A stretch of DNA of 64,000 bases. It comes from Shewanella canadensis (GTDB taxonomy: Bacteria > Pseudomonadota > Gammaproteobacteria > Enterobacterales > Shewanellaceae). Position numbers and translations under genes: made by a program. The notes beneath the pieces are model-generated. The model was not told where the DNA came from. It worked only from the letters and a program-made list of their open reading frames with translations, and did not search any database. The DNA lies in contig NZ_RXNU01000004.1 in NCBI RefSeq assembly GCF_003966225.1, forward strand, positions 372,001-436,000. Reading direction: 5' to 3'. Positions 46,224-54,357 of the stretch are shown here, piece by piece; within the stretch, counting starts at the first letter, position 1; each line of letters opens with the position of its first letter.

Positions 46224-47471
46224 ATGTATAAAAAATTGATACTCGCCTCATCCATCACAACTGCCATTTGTGGTGTTAGTAGCCAGGTCAGCGCCGAGGA
46301 GTCTATTTTCGTCGGCCATCTTGCCGATATGTCCGGCCCGACAGCATTTGTGGGGAAACCCTACGCCGATGGGGTGAGAGATTCACTCGCCTACATCAAC
46401 TCCCATGGTGGCATAAGTGGGACTAAGCTCGAATATGAGACCATAGATTATGGCTACAAGGTGCCTCAGGCTATCGCCTCATACAAAAAGTGGCAGTCAC
46501 GTAAGAATATGGTGGCGATGCAGGGCTGGGGAACCGCCGATACCGAGGCACTTATCTCTTTTGCCGCTAAAGATCATACGCCTATCTTCTCCGCTTCCTA
46601 CTCGGGACATCTGACCGATCCTAAGGGACTTAACCCCAACACCAAAAAGCCTGCGCCTTACAACTTTTTCTATGGGGCGTCCTATTCCGACTCTTGCCGT
46701 GGTCTGGTTCAGTGGGCCGCCAAAGATTGGCAAGCCAAAGGGGTCAAGGGTAAGCCTAAATTTACCCATATCGGTGCTAATCACCCGTTCCCGAACGCGC
46801 CTAAGGCCGCTTGCGCCGAATATGCCACTGAGCTTGGATTTGAGGTACAGCCTGCTGTCGTTATTTCGATGAAGCCCGGAGATTTTAAGGCGCAGTGCCT
46901 GAGCCTGAAGAGCTCGGGAACTAACTATGGCTATATCGGTAACTTAGGTGGCTCGGTGCAGTCACTGGTTAAATCCTGTAATACGGTTGGTACCGAGATC
47001 CAGTTTATGTCCAATATCTGGGGCGGTGACAAGCTGGTATTTAAAGCGGCAGGCGAGGGGATTAAAGATTATATCTTTCCGACCATGACGCCATTTTGGA
47101 CCGATGAAGTACCGGGCATGAAGTTGGTGCGTGAGATCTCAAAAATGTCTGACAGCTCAGGCAGTAAAGAGCGTCTGCACCATTACATTCGCGGGATCTG
47201 CTCAACCTTCTTTATGAAAGAATCGATGGAGTGGGCCAAGGCAAACGGCGGTGTAACCGGAGAGAACGTCAAAAAAGGCATGTATGCCCAGAAAAACTGG
47301 GTGCCTAAGGGGCTAGAAGGGGTGTGTCTGGCAGCGACCTGGACGCCTGAAGATCACCGTGGCATCAACCAGGTGAATATCTATAAGGGTAACTTCAATG
47401 GCGGCGATATTCGCGTCGAGAAGGCCGACCAGGTGACCCTTGAACGTCGTGTTGACTGGTTAGGTTATTAA
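46224..47471 (+). CDS. Liv-type periplasmic substrate-binding protein
   Basis: Type I periplasmic binding protein for the ABC importer, 415 residues. A signal peptide (MYKKLILASSITTAICGVSSQVSA, cut near residue 24) precedes the two-lobed domain, which opens with FVGHLADMSGPTAFVGKPYADGVRDSLAYIN. Six or more cysteines are present, unusual for classical LivJ, and aromatic residues are frequent, compatible with a larger hydrophobic or aromatic acid ligand (inference). The ATG behind GAAGGA is preferred over a TTG five codons upstream. A GC-rich hairpin follows the stop, as is common for abundant binding-protein messages. Confidence 0.9.
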   Translation: MYKKLILASSITTAICGVSSQVSAEESIFVGHLADMSGPTAFVGKPYADGVRDSLAYINSHGGISGTKLEYETIDYGYKVPQAIASYKKWQSRKNMVAMQGWGTADTEALISFAAKDHTPIFSASYSGHLTDPKGLNPNTKKPAPYNFFYGASYSDSCRGLVQWAAKDWQAKGVKGKPKFTHIGANHPFPNAPKAACAEYATELGFEVQPAVVISMKPGDFKAQCLSLKSSGTNYGYIGNLGGSVQSLVKSCNTVGTEIQFMSNIWGGDKLVFKAAGEGIKDYIFPTMTPFWTDEVPGMKLVREISKMSDSSGSKERLHHYIRGICSTFFMKESMEWAKANGGVTGENVKKGMYAQKNWVPKGLEGVCLAATWTPEDHRGINQVNIYKGNFNGGDIRVEKADQVTLERRVDWLGY

Positions 47472-47478
47472 TCTTATT

Positions 47479-47509
47479 GGGGCGTAATTTAATTGCGCCC
47501 CCCATTTTT
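47479..47509 (+). terminator. attenuator after the binding-protein gene
   Basis: GGGGCGTAATT / AATTGCGCCCC pair closely (one G-T wobble), followed by CCATTTTTT. Probably reduces transcription into the downstream ATPase gene relative to the binding protein. Confidence 0.75.
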
Positions 47510-47521
47510 TAGGGGGTATGT

Positions 47522-48340
47522 ATGGCACAAGCAGCACAGATCCAAAAGACGCCACCCGTGTTATCCATCAATAATATCGAAGTTGTCTACGATGATGTTA
47601 TCCAGGTACTCAGAGGCGTGAGCATTGAGGTTCCGCAAGGCAAGATAGTCACTCTTTTAGGGCCAAATGGCGCCGGTAAGTCCACCACGCTTAAGGCCAT
47701 TTCCGGATTACTGAGAACAGAAAATGGCGATGTCACCCGGGGCGATATTCGTTTCATGGGTCAGCAGATAGATAAAAAAAATGCCGATGAAATTGTTCGC
47801 TCCGGTGTATTCCAGGTGATGGAGGGACGCCGTATCGTTGAAGATATGACGGTGATTGAAAATCTTAAGCTAGGTGCTTATACCCGAAGTGATAATATGA
47901 TTAATCAGGATATCGAGATGGTATTCAGTTATTTTCCTCGCCTCAAGGAACGTACGGGGCTGGCCGGATACCTCTCCGGCGGAGAGCAACAGATGCTCGC
48001 CATTGGCCGCGCCCTGATGGCGCGCCCTAAGATGATCTGCCTCGATGAACCCTCGATGGGGTTATCACCCCTGTTGGTGAAAGAGGTGTTCGGGATCATA
48101 GATAAGATCAACAAGGATCAGGGGATCACTATGCTGCTGGTGGAGCAAAATGCCAATTATGCCCTGAAGGCCGCCGATTACGGCTATATCATGGAGTCCG
48201 GAAAAATCGTATTGGACGGGACCAGCGAGCAACTGTTGAGCAACGAAGATGTGAAAGAGTTCTACTTAGGTGGCGGTAACGAGAAGAGAAAAAGTTTCAA
48301 GAATTTAAAGTCTTATAAGCGTCGTAAGCGTTGGCTGTAA
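47522..48340 (+). CDS. LivF-type ABC transporter ATP-binding protein
   Basis: Second ATPase of the importer, 272 residues. Walker A LGPNGAGKST at 46-55, signature LSGGEQQMLAIGRALM near 150, Walker B MICLDEPSMGLS near 172-183, switch His replaced by Gln in VEQNANYAL as usual in LivF. A C-terminal extension after YLGGGNEKRKSFKNLKSY ends in a very basic KRRKRWL tail that ordinary LivF (about 237 residues) lacks; similar tails are recalled from Liv operons that contain acyl-CoA ligases. The PaaK-like ligase gene follows 41 bases later. Confidence 0.9.
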   Translation: MAQAAQIQKTPPVLSINNIEVVYDDVIQVLRGVSIEVPQGKIVTLLGPNGAGKSTTLKAISGLLRTENGDVTRGDIRFMGQQIDKKNADEIVRSGVFQVMEGRRIVEDMTVIENLKLGAYTRSDNMINQDIEMVFSYFPRLKERTGLAGYLSGGEQQMLAIGRALMARPKMICLDEPSMGLSPLLVKEVFGIIDKINKDQGITMLLVEQNANYALKAADYGYIMESGKIVLDGTSEQLLSNEDVKEFYLGGGNEKRKSFKNLKSYKRRKRWL

Positions 48341-48381
48341 CCTTGGCTGTATACAAAGAAGGATGATAAGAGGATGGTGTT

Positions 48382-49626
48382 ATGAATAGCGTATATGATC
48401 CTAAAGAGCTGCAGAGTCAGACCAGACGAGAGGGTGACCTGCTCGCGCGTTTACCGATTCTTCTGGCTTATGCCAAACAAACGTGTGACCACTATCGGCG
48501 TACACTCAGTGATATCGATGTGACCGCTATTTCGAGTCGGCAGTCATTAACCTCTCTGCCTGTCACAAGAAAATCGGACCTGATTGGCCTGCAGGCCAAG
48601 AACATGCCGTTTGCCGGGCTTAATGCGTCAAGCTCGACGCCGAGCCGAATTTTTCAATCTCCCGGCCCTATCTTTGAGCCCGAGCATGATAGCAAAGACT
48701 GGTGGCGAATGGGCGCCGCCTTCTACGCAGCAGGTTTTCGCGCGGGAGATCGGGTGCAAAATTGTCTCTCTTATCATCTCAGTCCCGGCGGTTTTATCAT
48801 GGACTCGGGGGCTAAGGCTTGTGGCTGTACGGTGATCCCCGCCGGCCCGGGGCAAACGGAGCAGCAGCTGGATATTATCGAGCTGCTCAGACCCGAGGGG
48901 TACAGTGGCACACCATCATTTCTGAATATTTTACTGCAGAAGGCGAAAGAGCAGGGACGGGATATCTCCCCGATTAACAAGGCGCTGGTATCGGGTGAAG
49001 CATTGACACCGTCACTGCAAGCCACATTTACCGCAGCGGGAATATCGGTAAGTCAGGCCTACGCGACCGCCGATATAGGTTTAATCGCTTATGAGACTTG
49101 CCCGGACAGTGGTTTGGTGATCGCCGAAGATATTCTGGTTGAAATTGTCAGGCCTGGTAGCCAGGAGGTCGTCGCCGATGGTGAGGTTGGTGAAGTGGTG
49201 GTGACCAGCTTTAATCCTGATTACCCCCTGATCCGCTTCGCCACCGGCGATCTGTCTTCAATCATGCCGGGAGCCAGCCCGTGCGGCAGAACTAATACAC
49301 GCATCAGAGGCTGGCAGGGACGCGCTGACCAGACTACTAAGGTCAAAGGGATGTTTGTCCATCCCGAGCAAATCGAACGTGTCAGGCTATCTCATTGCGA
49401 GCTAACTAAGGTGAGGTTAGTGGTGACCAATATCGATGAAAACGATCAGATGACCCTATATTGCGAGGTGAGTGATGCCGAGCGCACTGATTTCGAGTGT
49501 AGTGATATCGATATGGCTCGAGTTGCACAGACGATGAAGGCCATCACTAAGCTCACGGGTTATGTTGAGTTTGTCGGCTCGGGCAGTCTGAGCGATGACG
49601 GTATCGTGATTGAAGATCAGCGATAA
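48382..49626 (+). CDS. PaaK-like AMP-forming CoA ligase with altered motifs
   Basis: Member of the phenylacetate-CoA ligase superfamily (414 residues). The C-terminal hinge motif GWQGRADQTTKVKGMFVHPEQIERV (about 310-335) and RFATGDLSSIMPG are clear. The usual Ser/Thr/Gly-rich P-loop is reduced to NASSSTPSRIFQSPG near residues 82-96. The last residues read GSLSDDGIVIEDQR; in relatives the position of the first Ile is normally the catalytic Lys (family knowledge), so adenylation may be weakened or absent. It ends the transporter operon and is followed by a strong bidirectional terminator. It could be a second ligase, a thioesterification-only enzyme, or a regulatory paralogue. Confidence 0.8.
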   Translation: MNSVYDPKELQSQTRREGDLLARLPILLAYAKQTCDHYRRTLSDIDVTAISSRQSLTSLPVTRKSDLIGLQAKNMPFAGLNASSSTPSRIFQSPGPIFEPEHDSKDWWRMGAAFYAAGFRAGDRVQNCLSYHLSPGGFIMDSGAKACGCTVIPAGPGQTEQQLDIIELLRPEGYSGTPSFLNILLQKAKEQGRDISPINKALVSGEALTPSLQATFTAAGISVSQAYATADIGLIAYETCPDSGLVIAEDILVEIVRPGSQEVVADGEVGEVVVTSFNPDYPLIRFATGDLSSIMPGASPCGRTNTRIRGWQGRADQTTKVKGMFVHPEQIERVRLSHCELTKVRLVVTNIDENDQMTLYCEVSDAERTDFECSDIDMARVAQTMKAITKLTGYVEFVGSGSLSDDGIVIEDQR

Positions 49627-49666
49627 CCTGGCTGCTTAGCGAACGTTTAGAGCTCGCTTGAAGCAT

Positions 49667-49706
49667 AAAAAAACGCCCTCAGGTTCAGACCTGAGGGCGT
49701 TTTTAC
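49667..49706. terminator. bidirectional terminator between the ligase and proS
   Basis: Perfect 12-bp stem ACGCCCTCAGGT / ACCTGAGGGCGT with a TCAG loop, flanked by seven A residues on the left and TTTTTAC on the right, so it serves both converging transcription units. Confidence 0.92.
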
Positions 49707-49728
49707 TGACTCTTGTTTTAAGTCGTTT

Positions 49729-49772
49729 TAAGCCACTAAGCTTAAGTCGTTTGACTTTGAGCAAGTGGCTTA
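49729..49772. other. second, compound hairpin downstream of proS
   Basis: Outer arms TAAGCCACT / AGTGGCTTA enclose an inner hairpin AAGTC / GACTT. It sits between the proS stop and the terminator and has no T run. Confidence 0.5.
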
Positions 49773-49783
49773 GACTAAGTTTA

Positions 49784-51493
49784 TTACTTAGCAGACTTAA
49801 GGAAGTCGATAATTTGATCGAATGGGATCTCTTGCTTCTCACCCGTGCGGCGGTTCTTATATTCGAACACACCGTTATCGATATTACGATCGCCAATCAC
49901 GACAACGTGTGGCAGACCGACAAGTTCCATATCGGCAAACATCACACCGGCGCGCTCTTTACGGTCGTCGAATAACACTTCGAAGCCTGCGTCTTGCATG
50001 TCTTGATAGAGCTTCTCAGCCATATCTTTAACACGATGAGACTTATGCATGTTCATCGGTAAGATACCGACTTTGAACGGAGCAATCGCATCGGGCCAGG
50101 TGATACCACGGTCATCGTGGTTTTGCTCAATCGCAGCGGCAACTATACGGCTAACGCCAACACCATAACAACCCATCAATAAGGTTTTCGCCTTACCATT
50201 TTGGTCGAGTACATTGGCGTTCATCGCTTTAGAGTAGTTATCACCCAGCTGGAAGATATGACCCACTTCGATACCGCGAAGCAGTGCAATAGTACCTTGA
50301 CCACAAGGGCTGGCTTCGCCTTCGATGATGTTACGTAGATCGAATGCTTCAGTCTCAGGAAGATCGCGTTCCCAGTTGATGCCAAAGTAGTGCTTATCAT
50401 CTTGGTTTGCACCGGCGCCGAAATCGCTCATCACTTTAACGCCATGGTCGATATAGACAGGGATCTCGAGGCCGACAGGACCGATAGAACCAGGGCCTGC
50501 ACCAATAGCCTTACGGATATCGGCTTCGTCTGCAAACTCAAACGGAGCCAGTACCGCAGGGATCTTCTCGGCCTTGACTTCGTTAAGGTCATGATCGCCA
50601 CGAACCACAAGGGCGACCAGAGGTGCCTCTTCGGTCGCGCCTTTTACGATAAGGGTCTTAATGGTCTTTTCGATGGCGATGCCGTGATGCTCAACCAACT
50701 CGGCGATGGTCTTAGCATTGGGAGTGTTAACCAGGCTCATCTCAAGCGTAGGTGCTTGACGAGTCTCAGTAGGCATCGGCGCTTCGGCTTTTTCGATATT
50801 GGCCGCGTAATCGCTCATCGTCGAGTAGGCGATCAGGTCTTCGCCACTGTTCGCCAGTACGTGGAACTCGTGTGACATGCTGCCACCGATAGAACCGGTA
50901 TCGGCAATTACAGGACGGAACGAGAGTCCCATGCGAGATAGAATATTGTTGTAAGCCTGGAACATAGACTCGTAAGTCTCGTCCATGGTCTCTTGATCTA
51001 AGTGGAAAGAGTAAGCGTCTTTCATCAGGAATTCACGTGAACGCATCACACCGAAGCGAGGACGTACTTCATCGCGGAACTTAGTCTGGATCTGGAACAG
51101 ATTCAGTGGCAACTGCTTATAAGAGTTAACCTCTTTGCGCACGATATCCGTGATCACTTCTTCGTGAGTCGGGCCAAGAACGAAGTCACGGTTATGGCGA
51201 TCCTGGAAACGAAGTAGCTCGGGACCAAATTTTTCGAAGCGACCCGTTTCAACCCAAAGGTCAGCAGGCTGAACCATCGGCATCAGGATTTCAACAGAAC
51301 CGGCTTTATTCATCTCTTCACGGACGATAGCTTCTACCTTGCGCAGTACACGAAGTCCCGTCGGCAACCAGCTGTAAAGGCCTGAAGCGTTACGACGGAT
51401 CATGCCGGCACGTAACATTAATTGATGACTGATCACCTCTGCATCTGCAGGGGTCTCTTTTTGTGTTGAAAGCAGGTACTTGCTAACGCGCAT
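49784..51493 (-). CDS. proS: prolyl-tRNA synthetase
   Basis: Class II aminoacyl-tRNA synthetase of the bacterial type, 569 residues. Motif 2 region ([26 protein letters not shown]) lies near 138-163 and motif 3 ([17 protein letters not shown]) near 440-456. An editing insertion of about 180 residues (about 225-405) separates them, and an anticodon-binding domain ends the protein (about 475-569). The ATG giving [15 protein letters not shown] is chosen; 15 further in-frame residues upstream are not conserved-looking. It is transcribed alone between a terminator and an AT-rich accessory region. Confidence 0.96.
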   Translation of the reverse strand: MRVSKYLLSTQKETPADAEVISHQLMLRAGMIRRNASGLYSWLPTGLRVLRKVEAIVREEMNKAGSVEILMPMVQPADLWVETGRFEKFGPELLRFQDRHNRDFVLGPTHEEVITDIVRKEVNSYKQLPLNLFQIQTKFRDEVRPRFGVMRSREFLMKDAYSFHLDQETMDETYESMFQAYNNILSRMGLSFRPVIADTGSIGGSMSHEFHVLANSGEDLIAYSTMSDYAANIEKAEAPMPTETRQAPTLEMSLVNTPNAKTIAELVEHHGIAIEKTIKTLIVKGATEEAPLVALVVRGDHDLNEVKAEKIPAVLAPFEFADEADIRKAIGAGPGSIGPVGLEIPVYIDHGVKVMSDFGAGANQDDKHYFGINWERDLPETEAFDLRNIIEGEASPCGQGTIALLRGIEVGHIFQLGDNYSKAMNANVLDQNGKAKTLLMGCYGVGVSRIVAAAIEQNHDDRGITWPDAIAPFKVGILPMNMHKSHRVKDMAEKLYQDMQDAGFEVLFDDRKERAGVMFADMELVGLPHVVVIGDRNIDNGVFEYKNRRTGEKQEIPFDQIIDFLKSAK

Positions 51494-51567
51494 TACCGAT
51501 ATCCAGTTGTTGAAATAAATAGGGCGACATTTTAGCATCTGTGGGGTTTCTGTCTACCAAGTTTATT

Positions 51568-51599
51568 GCCCCTTGGGATGAAGGGGCGTTTCATTTTTT
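51568..51599 (+). terminator. orphan plus-strand terminator-like hairpin
   Basis: GCCCCTT / AAGGGGC around GGGATG, followed by GTTTCATTTTTTA. No plus-strand gene lies upstream of it; it would end antisense transcription entering from proS. Confidence 0.6.
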
Positions 51600-51638
51600 A
51601 TTGGTTACTCTTGGTGTGATGGGTATTGGAAAGTTTTT

Positions 51639-51828
51639 TGAAGGTCGTACCTTCATTGGGGGTTATAGCTTGCAGCTGGCTTATGTGCAGTTACGCCTTG
51701 GGACGGTGAATAGAAACCTGAGGTTTCTGAGCTCATGAACGAGAGGCATGGATGCCGAACTGGCTCTTAGATATGGATATCGTTGTGAACCCATCCTTGG
51801 GCGCTCTGCGATTTCATCCCTGAAATCG
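51639..51828. repeat. array of short stem-loops with a GGAT/ATCC loop motif
   Basis: Perfect small hairpins in series: TGAAGGT-CGT-ACCTTCA (51639), AGAAACC-TGA-GGTTTCT (51712), GGCAT-GG-ATGCC (51745), GATAT-GG-ATATC (51770), CCCA-TCCT-TGGG (51790) and CGATTTCA-TCCC-TGAAATCG (51809). The last four carry GGAT or ATCC across the loop while the stems differ. It is likely a dispersed chromosomal repeat rather than coding sequence. Confidence 0.6.
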
Positions 51829-52134
51829 AAGCCCTCAAGCTCACTTATCACCGATTATCTATGTTTCTTCGATTCCAGCTTTAAGGTGAGAAGTTGTGAT
51901 TCTTGCCAAATAAGACGCGATAAAAAGATGCTTAAATAAGTTACACAGGTCACATAAAGAAGGAGGTATTTTCTTATCTGGTAACTCTTGTTGGGGGTTC
52001 TGAATTTCGTAAACTGATAATCCATTTACAACAAGCGCTTAGTGGTGTTGGTTAAGCCGTAATAACCAAGCAGACGGGAACGTTATCCTGCTGCTATTAT
52101 TGAATAAGTTGTTAGTTGCAAAAGGAGTCTGCGC

Positions 52135-52506
52135 ATGAGTCTACTTATCATTGTATTTGGATTTTTGATTGTAATAGCTGGAACAATACTAACTGTTAAT
52201 CCAAAGGTGATTATTGATTTTCTGGAGTCCAATAAAGAAAAAGTATGGATTCATATATTAGCTGTTGTCGTAAGAGTGATTCTTGGTATCTGTTTAATAT
52301 TGCAGTCAAATATATCCAAGTTTCCAATCATAGTTGAGATATTTGGTTGGCTTTCATTAACCGCAGCGATACTTATAACAGTAATTGGCCGTAGCAGCTT
52401 TCAACAGTTAATGAATTGGGTTATTACTAAGGTTAAACCATATGCTCGTTTGGGCGGATTAGTCTCCACGGGATTTGGTGTTTTTCTTATTTATGCTTTT
52501 ATCTAA
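52135..52506 (+). CDS. small multi-pass membrane protein of unknown function
   Basis: Not recognised. The 123-residue product has four predicted transmembrane helices (about 3-23, 40-60, 66-86 and 103-122) linked by short hydrophilic turns; the loop after helix one carries PKVIIDFLESNKEK. AAAGGAG lies nine bases before the ATG, which supports translation. Base composition is AT-richer than the flanking conserved genes, as in the rest of this patch. No neighbour gives a clue to function. Confidence 0.6.
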   Translation: MSLLIIVFGFLIVIAGTILTVNPKVIIDFLESNKEKVWIHILAVVVRVILGICLILQSNISKFPIIVEIFGWLSLTAAILITVIGRSSFQQLMNWVITKVKPYARLGGLVSTGFGVFLIYAFI

Positions 52507-52617
52507 AGTAAGAGTTTGTCAACGTAACAAGGTAATAAATAAGGATAAAAACAGTTCTATGTTTTCGTTCATTAACATTTTAGCAAACAATTTTTCTCCC
52601 ATTATTAGGGCGTTGGT

Positions 52618-52948
52618 ATGTTTAGACAGAATATGAGCGAAATCCCAGGTACAAAAGGTTACGGTAGATTTGTTAGTTGTTTTATCGAAAGTAGCCAGTC
52701 ATTAAGCTTCAATGAAGCCTGCAAAGACTTCATTGACTTTTTGCCTCCTCTCTCAGGGCGAGTTCGGGATGGAGGCGCGTATTAAATATTCAGTTCTCCC
52801 AATAACATGGCTAAATGGTAGTTTGCCAATGATAGAGTGCCTGAGATCTTATCAAAGTAAATTCGATTTAATTCTCGTCATTGGAGTTTGGTATCATCTT
52901 AATGAAGCTGAGCGAGCACTGGCAATGGAACTTCCTGTATTTCACTGA
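52618..52948 (+). pseudogene. broken SAM-dependent methyltransferase gene
   Basis: The first frame (52618-52785) encodes 55 residues ending FLPPLSGRVRDGGAY and looks like the N-terminus up to motif I of a class I methyltransferase (expected VLDVGxG). A second frame then reads ITWLNGSLPMIECL...KFDLILVIGVWYHLNEAERALAM, the post-I to motif IV part. The central part (about 50 residues expected between motif I and this block) is missing and the frame changes, and the product stops soon afterward. The gene is therefore a remnant with an internal deletion and frameshift. The family call is by eye. Confidence 0.65.
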
Positions 52949-53002
52949 GGCGATGCCGTGCCGTGCATCAACTGCTGGCAGCACGGGTTAAGGTATGAGC
53001 TG

Positions 53003-53656
53003 CTATAAATTAATGGGGAAGCCGGCACTTTTCCATTCGGGGAAGCCATCCTCGAGTCGTCGTGTTTGAAATCCCTTAGAACGCAAAAATTCTACTGCTT
53101 CAAAAGCCAGAATACAGTGTGCGCCGCGGCAGTATGCGATAACCTCTTGGTTAGGTTCTATTGCAGAAAACTGCTTCTTAAGCTCTTCGACCGTAAGGTT
53201 AATAGCTCCGGGCAGGTGCCCCGATGCGTACTCTGCCGAAGGACGAACATCAATCACAGTGACGGAGCCTTCTGATGCCCTTTTTAATAATTCTTCACGG
53301 GGAATAGGCTCCATCTCATCTTTAGAGTATAAATAAGCATTAACTAATTCTTTTACCTCAGTAATATGGCTTTCCGCAACACGCTTCATGCTCGCCATCA
53401 GCTCTACAACACCATCTCCCTTCAAACGATAGAAGACGCGTTGGGCTTCTTTTCGAGAGGCAACTAACCCTGCGAGCCGTAGTTGCTGAAGGTGATGTGA
53501 AGTGTTGGCTACGCTCAACCCCATGACATTTGCAAGATCATCGACGGAGTATTCACACTGGGCTAAAAACTCAAGCATTTCCAGGCGGTTTGGGTTACTC
53601 ATAGCCTTGGCAATGACAGAAAACTGTACATTGAGGGACTTCTTAAACTGGCTCAT
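53003..53656 (-). CDS. ArsR-family regulator fused to a rhodanese domain
   Basis: Predicted transcriptional repressor with a sulfur-sensing or sulfur-transfer domain, 217 residues. An ArsR winged helix spans about 8-95 (LANVMGLSVANTSHHLQQLRLAGLV recognition region), and a rhodanese domain about 115-215 has DVRPSAEYASGHLPGAINL and the active-site loop YCRGAHC with C176. Only one cysteine (C34) is in the helix-turn-helix part, so the two-cysteine BigR/SqrR switch is absent; sensing may run through the rhodanese cysteine. The start preceded by AAAGAG is chosen; another ATG seven codons upstream is possible. It is divergent from a methyltransferase-DsrE pair, with two palindromes between. Confidence 0.88.
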   Translation of the reverse strand: MSQFKKSLNVQFSVIAKAMSNPNRLEMLEFLAQCEYSVDDLANVMGLSVANTSHHLQQLRLAGLVASRKEAQRVFYRLKGDGVVELMASMKRVAESHITEVKELVNAYLYSKDEMEPIPREELLKRASEGSVTVIDVRPSAEYASGHLPGAINLTVEELKKQFSAIEPNQEVIAYCRGAHCILAFEAVEFLRSKGFQTRRLEDGFPEWKSAGFPINL

Positions 53657-53686
53657 TTTATTTATCTCTTTAGTCATTGGCTTATT

Positions 53687-53710
53687 GTATTCAAAAGAGT
53701 ACTTGAATAC
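53687..53710. promoter_or_regulatory. palindromic operator 1 of the ArsR-rhodanese system
   Basis: Perfect inverted repeat GTATTCAA-N8-TTGAATAC, just upstream of the regulator gene. Its core ATTCAA-N8-TTGAAT is shared with the second site. Confidence 0.75.
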
Positions 53711-53729
53711 AAAATTATTGACGTGATAA

Positions 53730-53757
53730 CCTTATTCAAAAGATTGTTTGAATAAGG
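53730..53757. promoter_or_regulatory. palindromic operator 2 of the ArsR-rhodanese system
   Basis: Perfect 11-bp inverted repeat CCTTATTCAAA-N6-TTTGAATAAGG, centred 45 bases from operator 1 and overlapping the ribosome-binding region of the methyltransferase. Two sites with one core suggest joint autoregulation and repression of the divergent genes. Confidence 0.75.
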
Positions 53758-53762
53758 TTGAT

Positions 53763-54338
53763 ATGAAAGCGCGTGAAAGTGGAATGCCAGAAGAAGATAG
53801 CTGGGCTAGCTTTTTTGAGGTGGACAAGGCTATAGCAAGGTTACTTCCCAAAGATACTCTTAACGGTGATTGGGTTGAATTTGGTTGTGGATACGGCACC
53901 TTTACATTGCCTGCAAGTCAACGCATTGCCGGCACATTAAAGGCGCTGGATATCGAACCGGAGATGATCCACGCAATAGAGCAATTAAGTGCGAAGCATT
54001 GTCTTAACAACATTGAGGTCGAACAACGCGATTTTGTGCAGTTTGGCACTGGCTTAGGCGATCAAACTCAATCAGGAGCCATGATCTATAACTTATTGCA
54101 TCTCGACGGTCCGGTCGATTTACTCAAGGAAGCTTATAGAACGTTAAAGGTTGGAGGTTGTCTCTCAGTGATCCATTGGAGAGGTGATATACCGACACCT
54201 CGAGGTCCGGCCTTGGAGATCCGCCCAAGCCCGGAGCAGTGCTGCGAATGGATAGAGGCGGCTGGCTTTAAACATATTCAAGCGATTGATTTAGCTGATT
54301 GTTGCCCCTATCACTTCGGCTTGCTTGCATGGCGCTAA
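53763..54338 (+). CDS. class I SAM-dependent methyltransferase in the ArsR-rhodanese system
   Basis: Predicted methyltransferase of 191 residues. Motif I is VEFGCGYGTFTLPAS (38-52), motif II ends LKALDIEP, and motif IV-like MIYNLLHLDGPVDLLKEAYRTLKVGGCLSVIHW lies near 107-140; a Cys pair DCCPYHFG ends the protein. The ATG preceded by AAGG is chosen; a TTG five codons earlier lies in the operator. The substrate is unknown; association with a rhodanese-type regulator and DsrE suggests sulfur or metalloid chemistry (inference). The DsrE gene follows 19 bases later. Confidence 0.82.
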   Translation: MKARESGMPEEDSWASFFEVDKAIARLLPKDTLNGDWVEFGCGYGTFTLPASQRIAGTLKALDIEPEMIHAIEQLSAKHCLNNIEVEQRDFVQFGTGLGDQTQSGAMIYNLLHLDGPVDLLKEAYRTLKVGGCLSVIHWRGDIPTPRGPALEIRPSPEQCCEWIEAAGFKHIQAIDLADCCPYHFGLLAWR

Positions 54339-54357
54339 AATAATACCGGGAAACTAT

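Larger units (their letters stand above)
51494..52134. other. 641-bp intergenic region with terminator-like and hairpin elements
   Basis: Two short open frames (51541-51738 and 51748-51939) have no family character and cross the hairpins, so they are not called. The region contains an orphan plus-strand terminator-like hairpin, an array of at least six short perfect stem-loops and, toward the right end, AGGAG before the membrane-protein gene. Confidence 0.55.

Noticed and set aside
51541..51939. Two short plus-strand frames of 65 and 63 codons after proS
   Set aside because: They cross multiple perfect hairpins and have no family resemblance; the hairpin array explains the sequence better.
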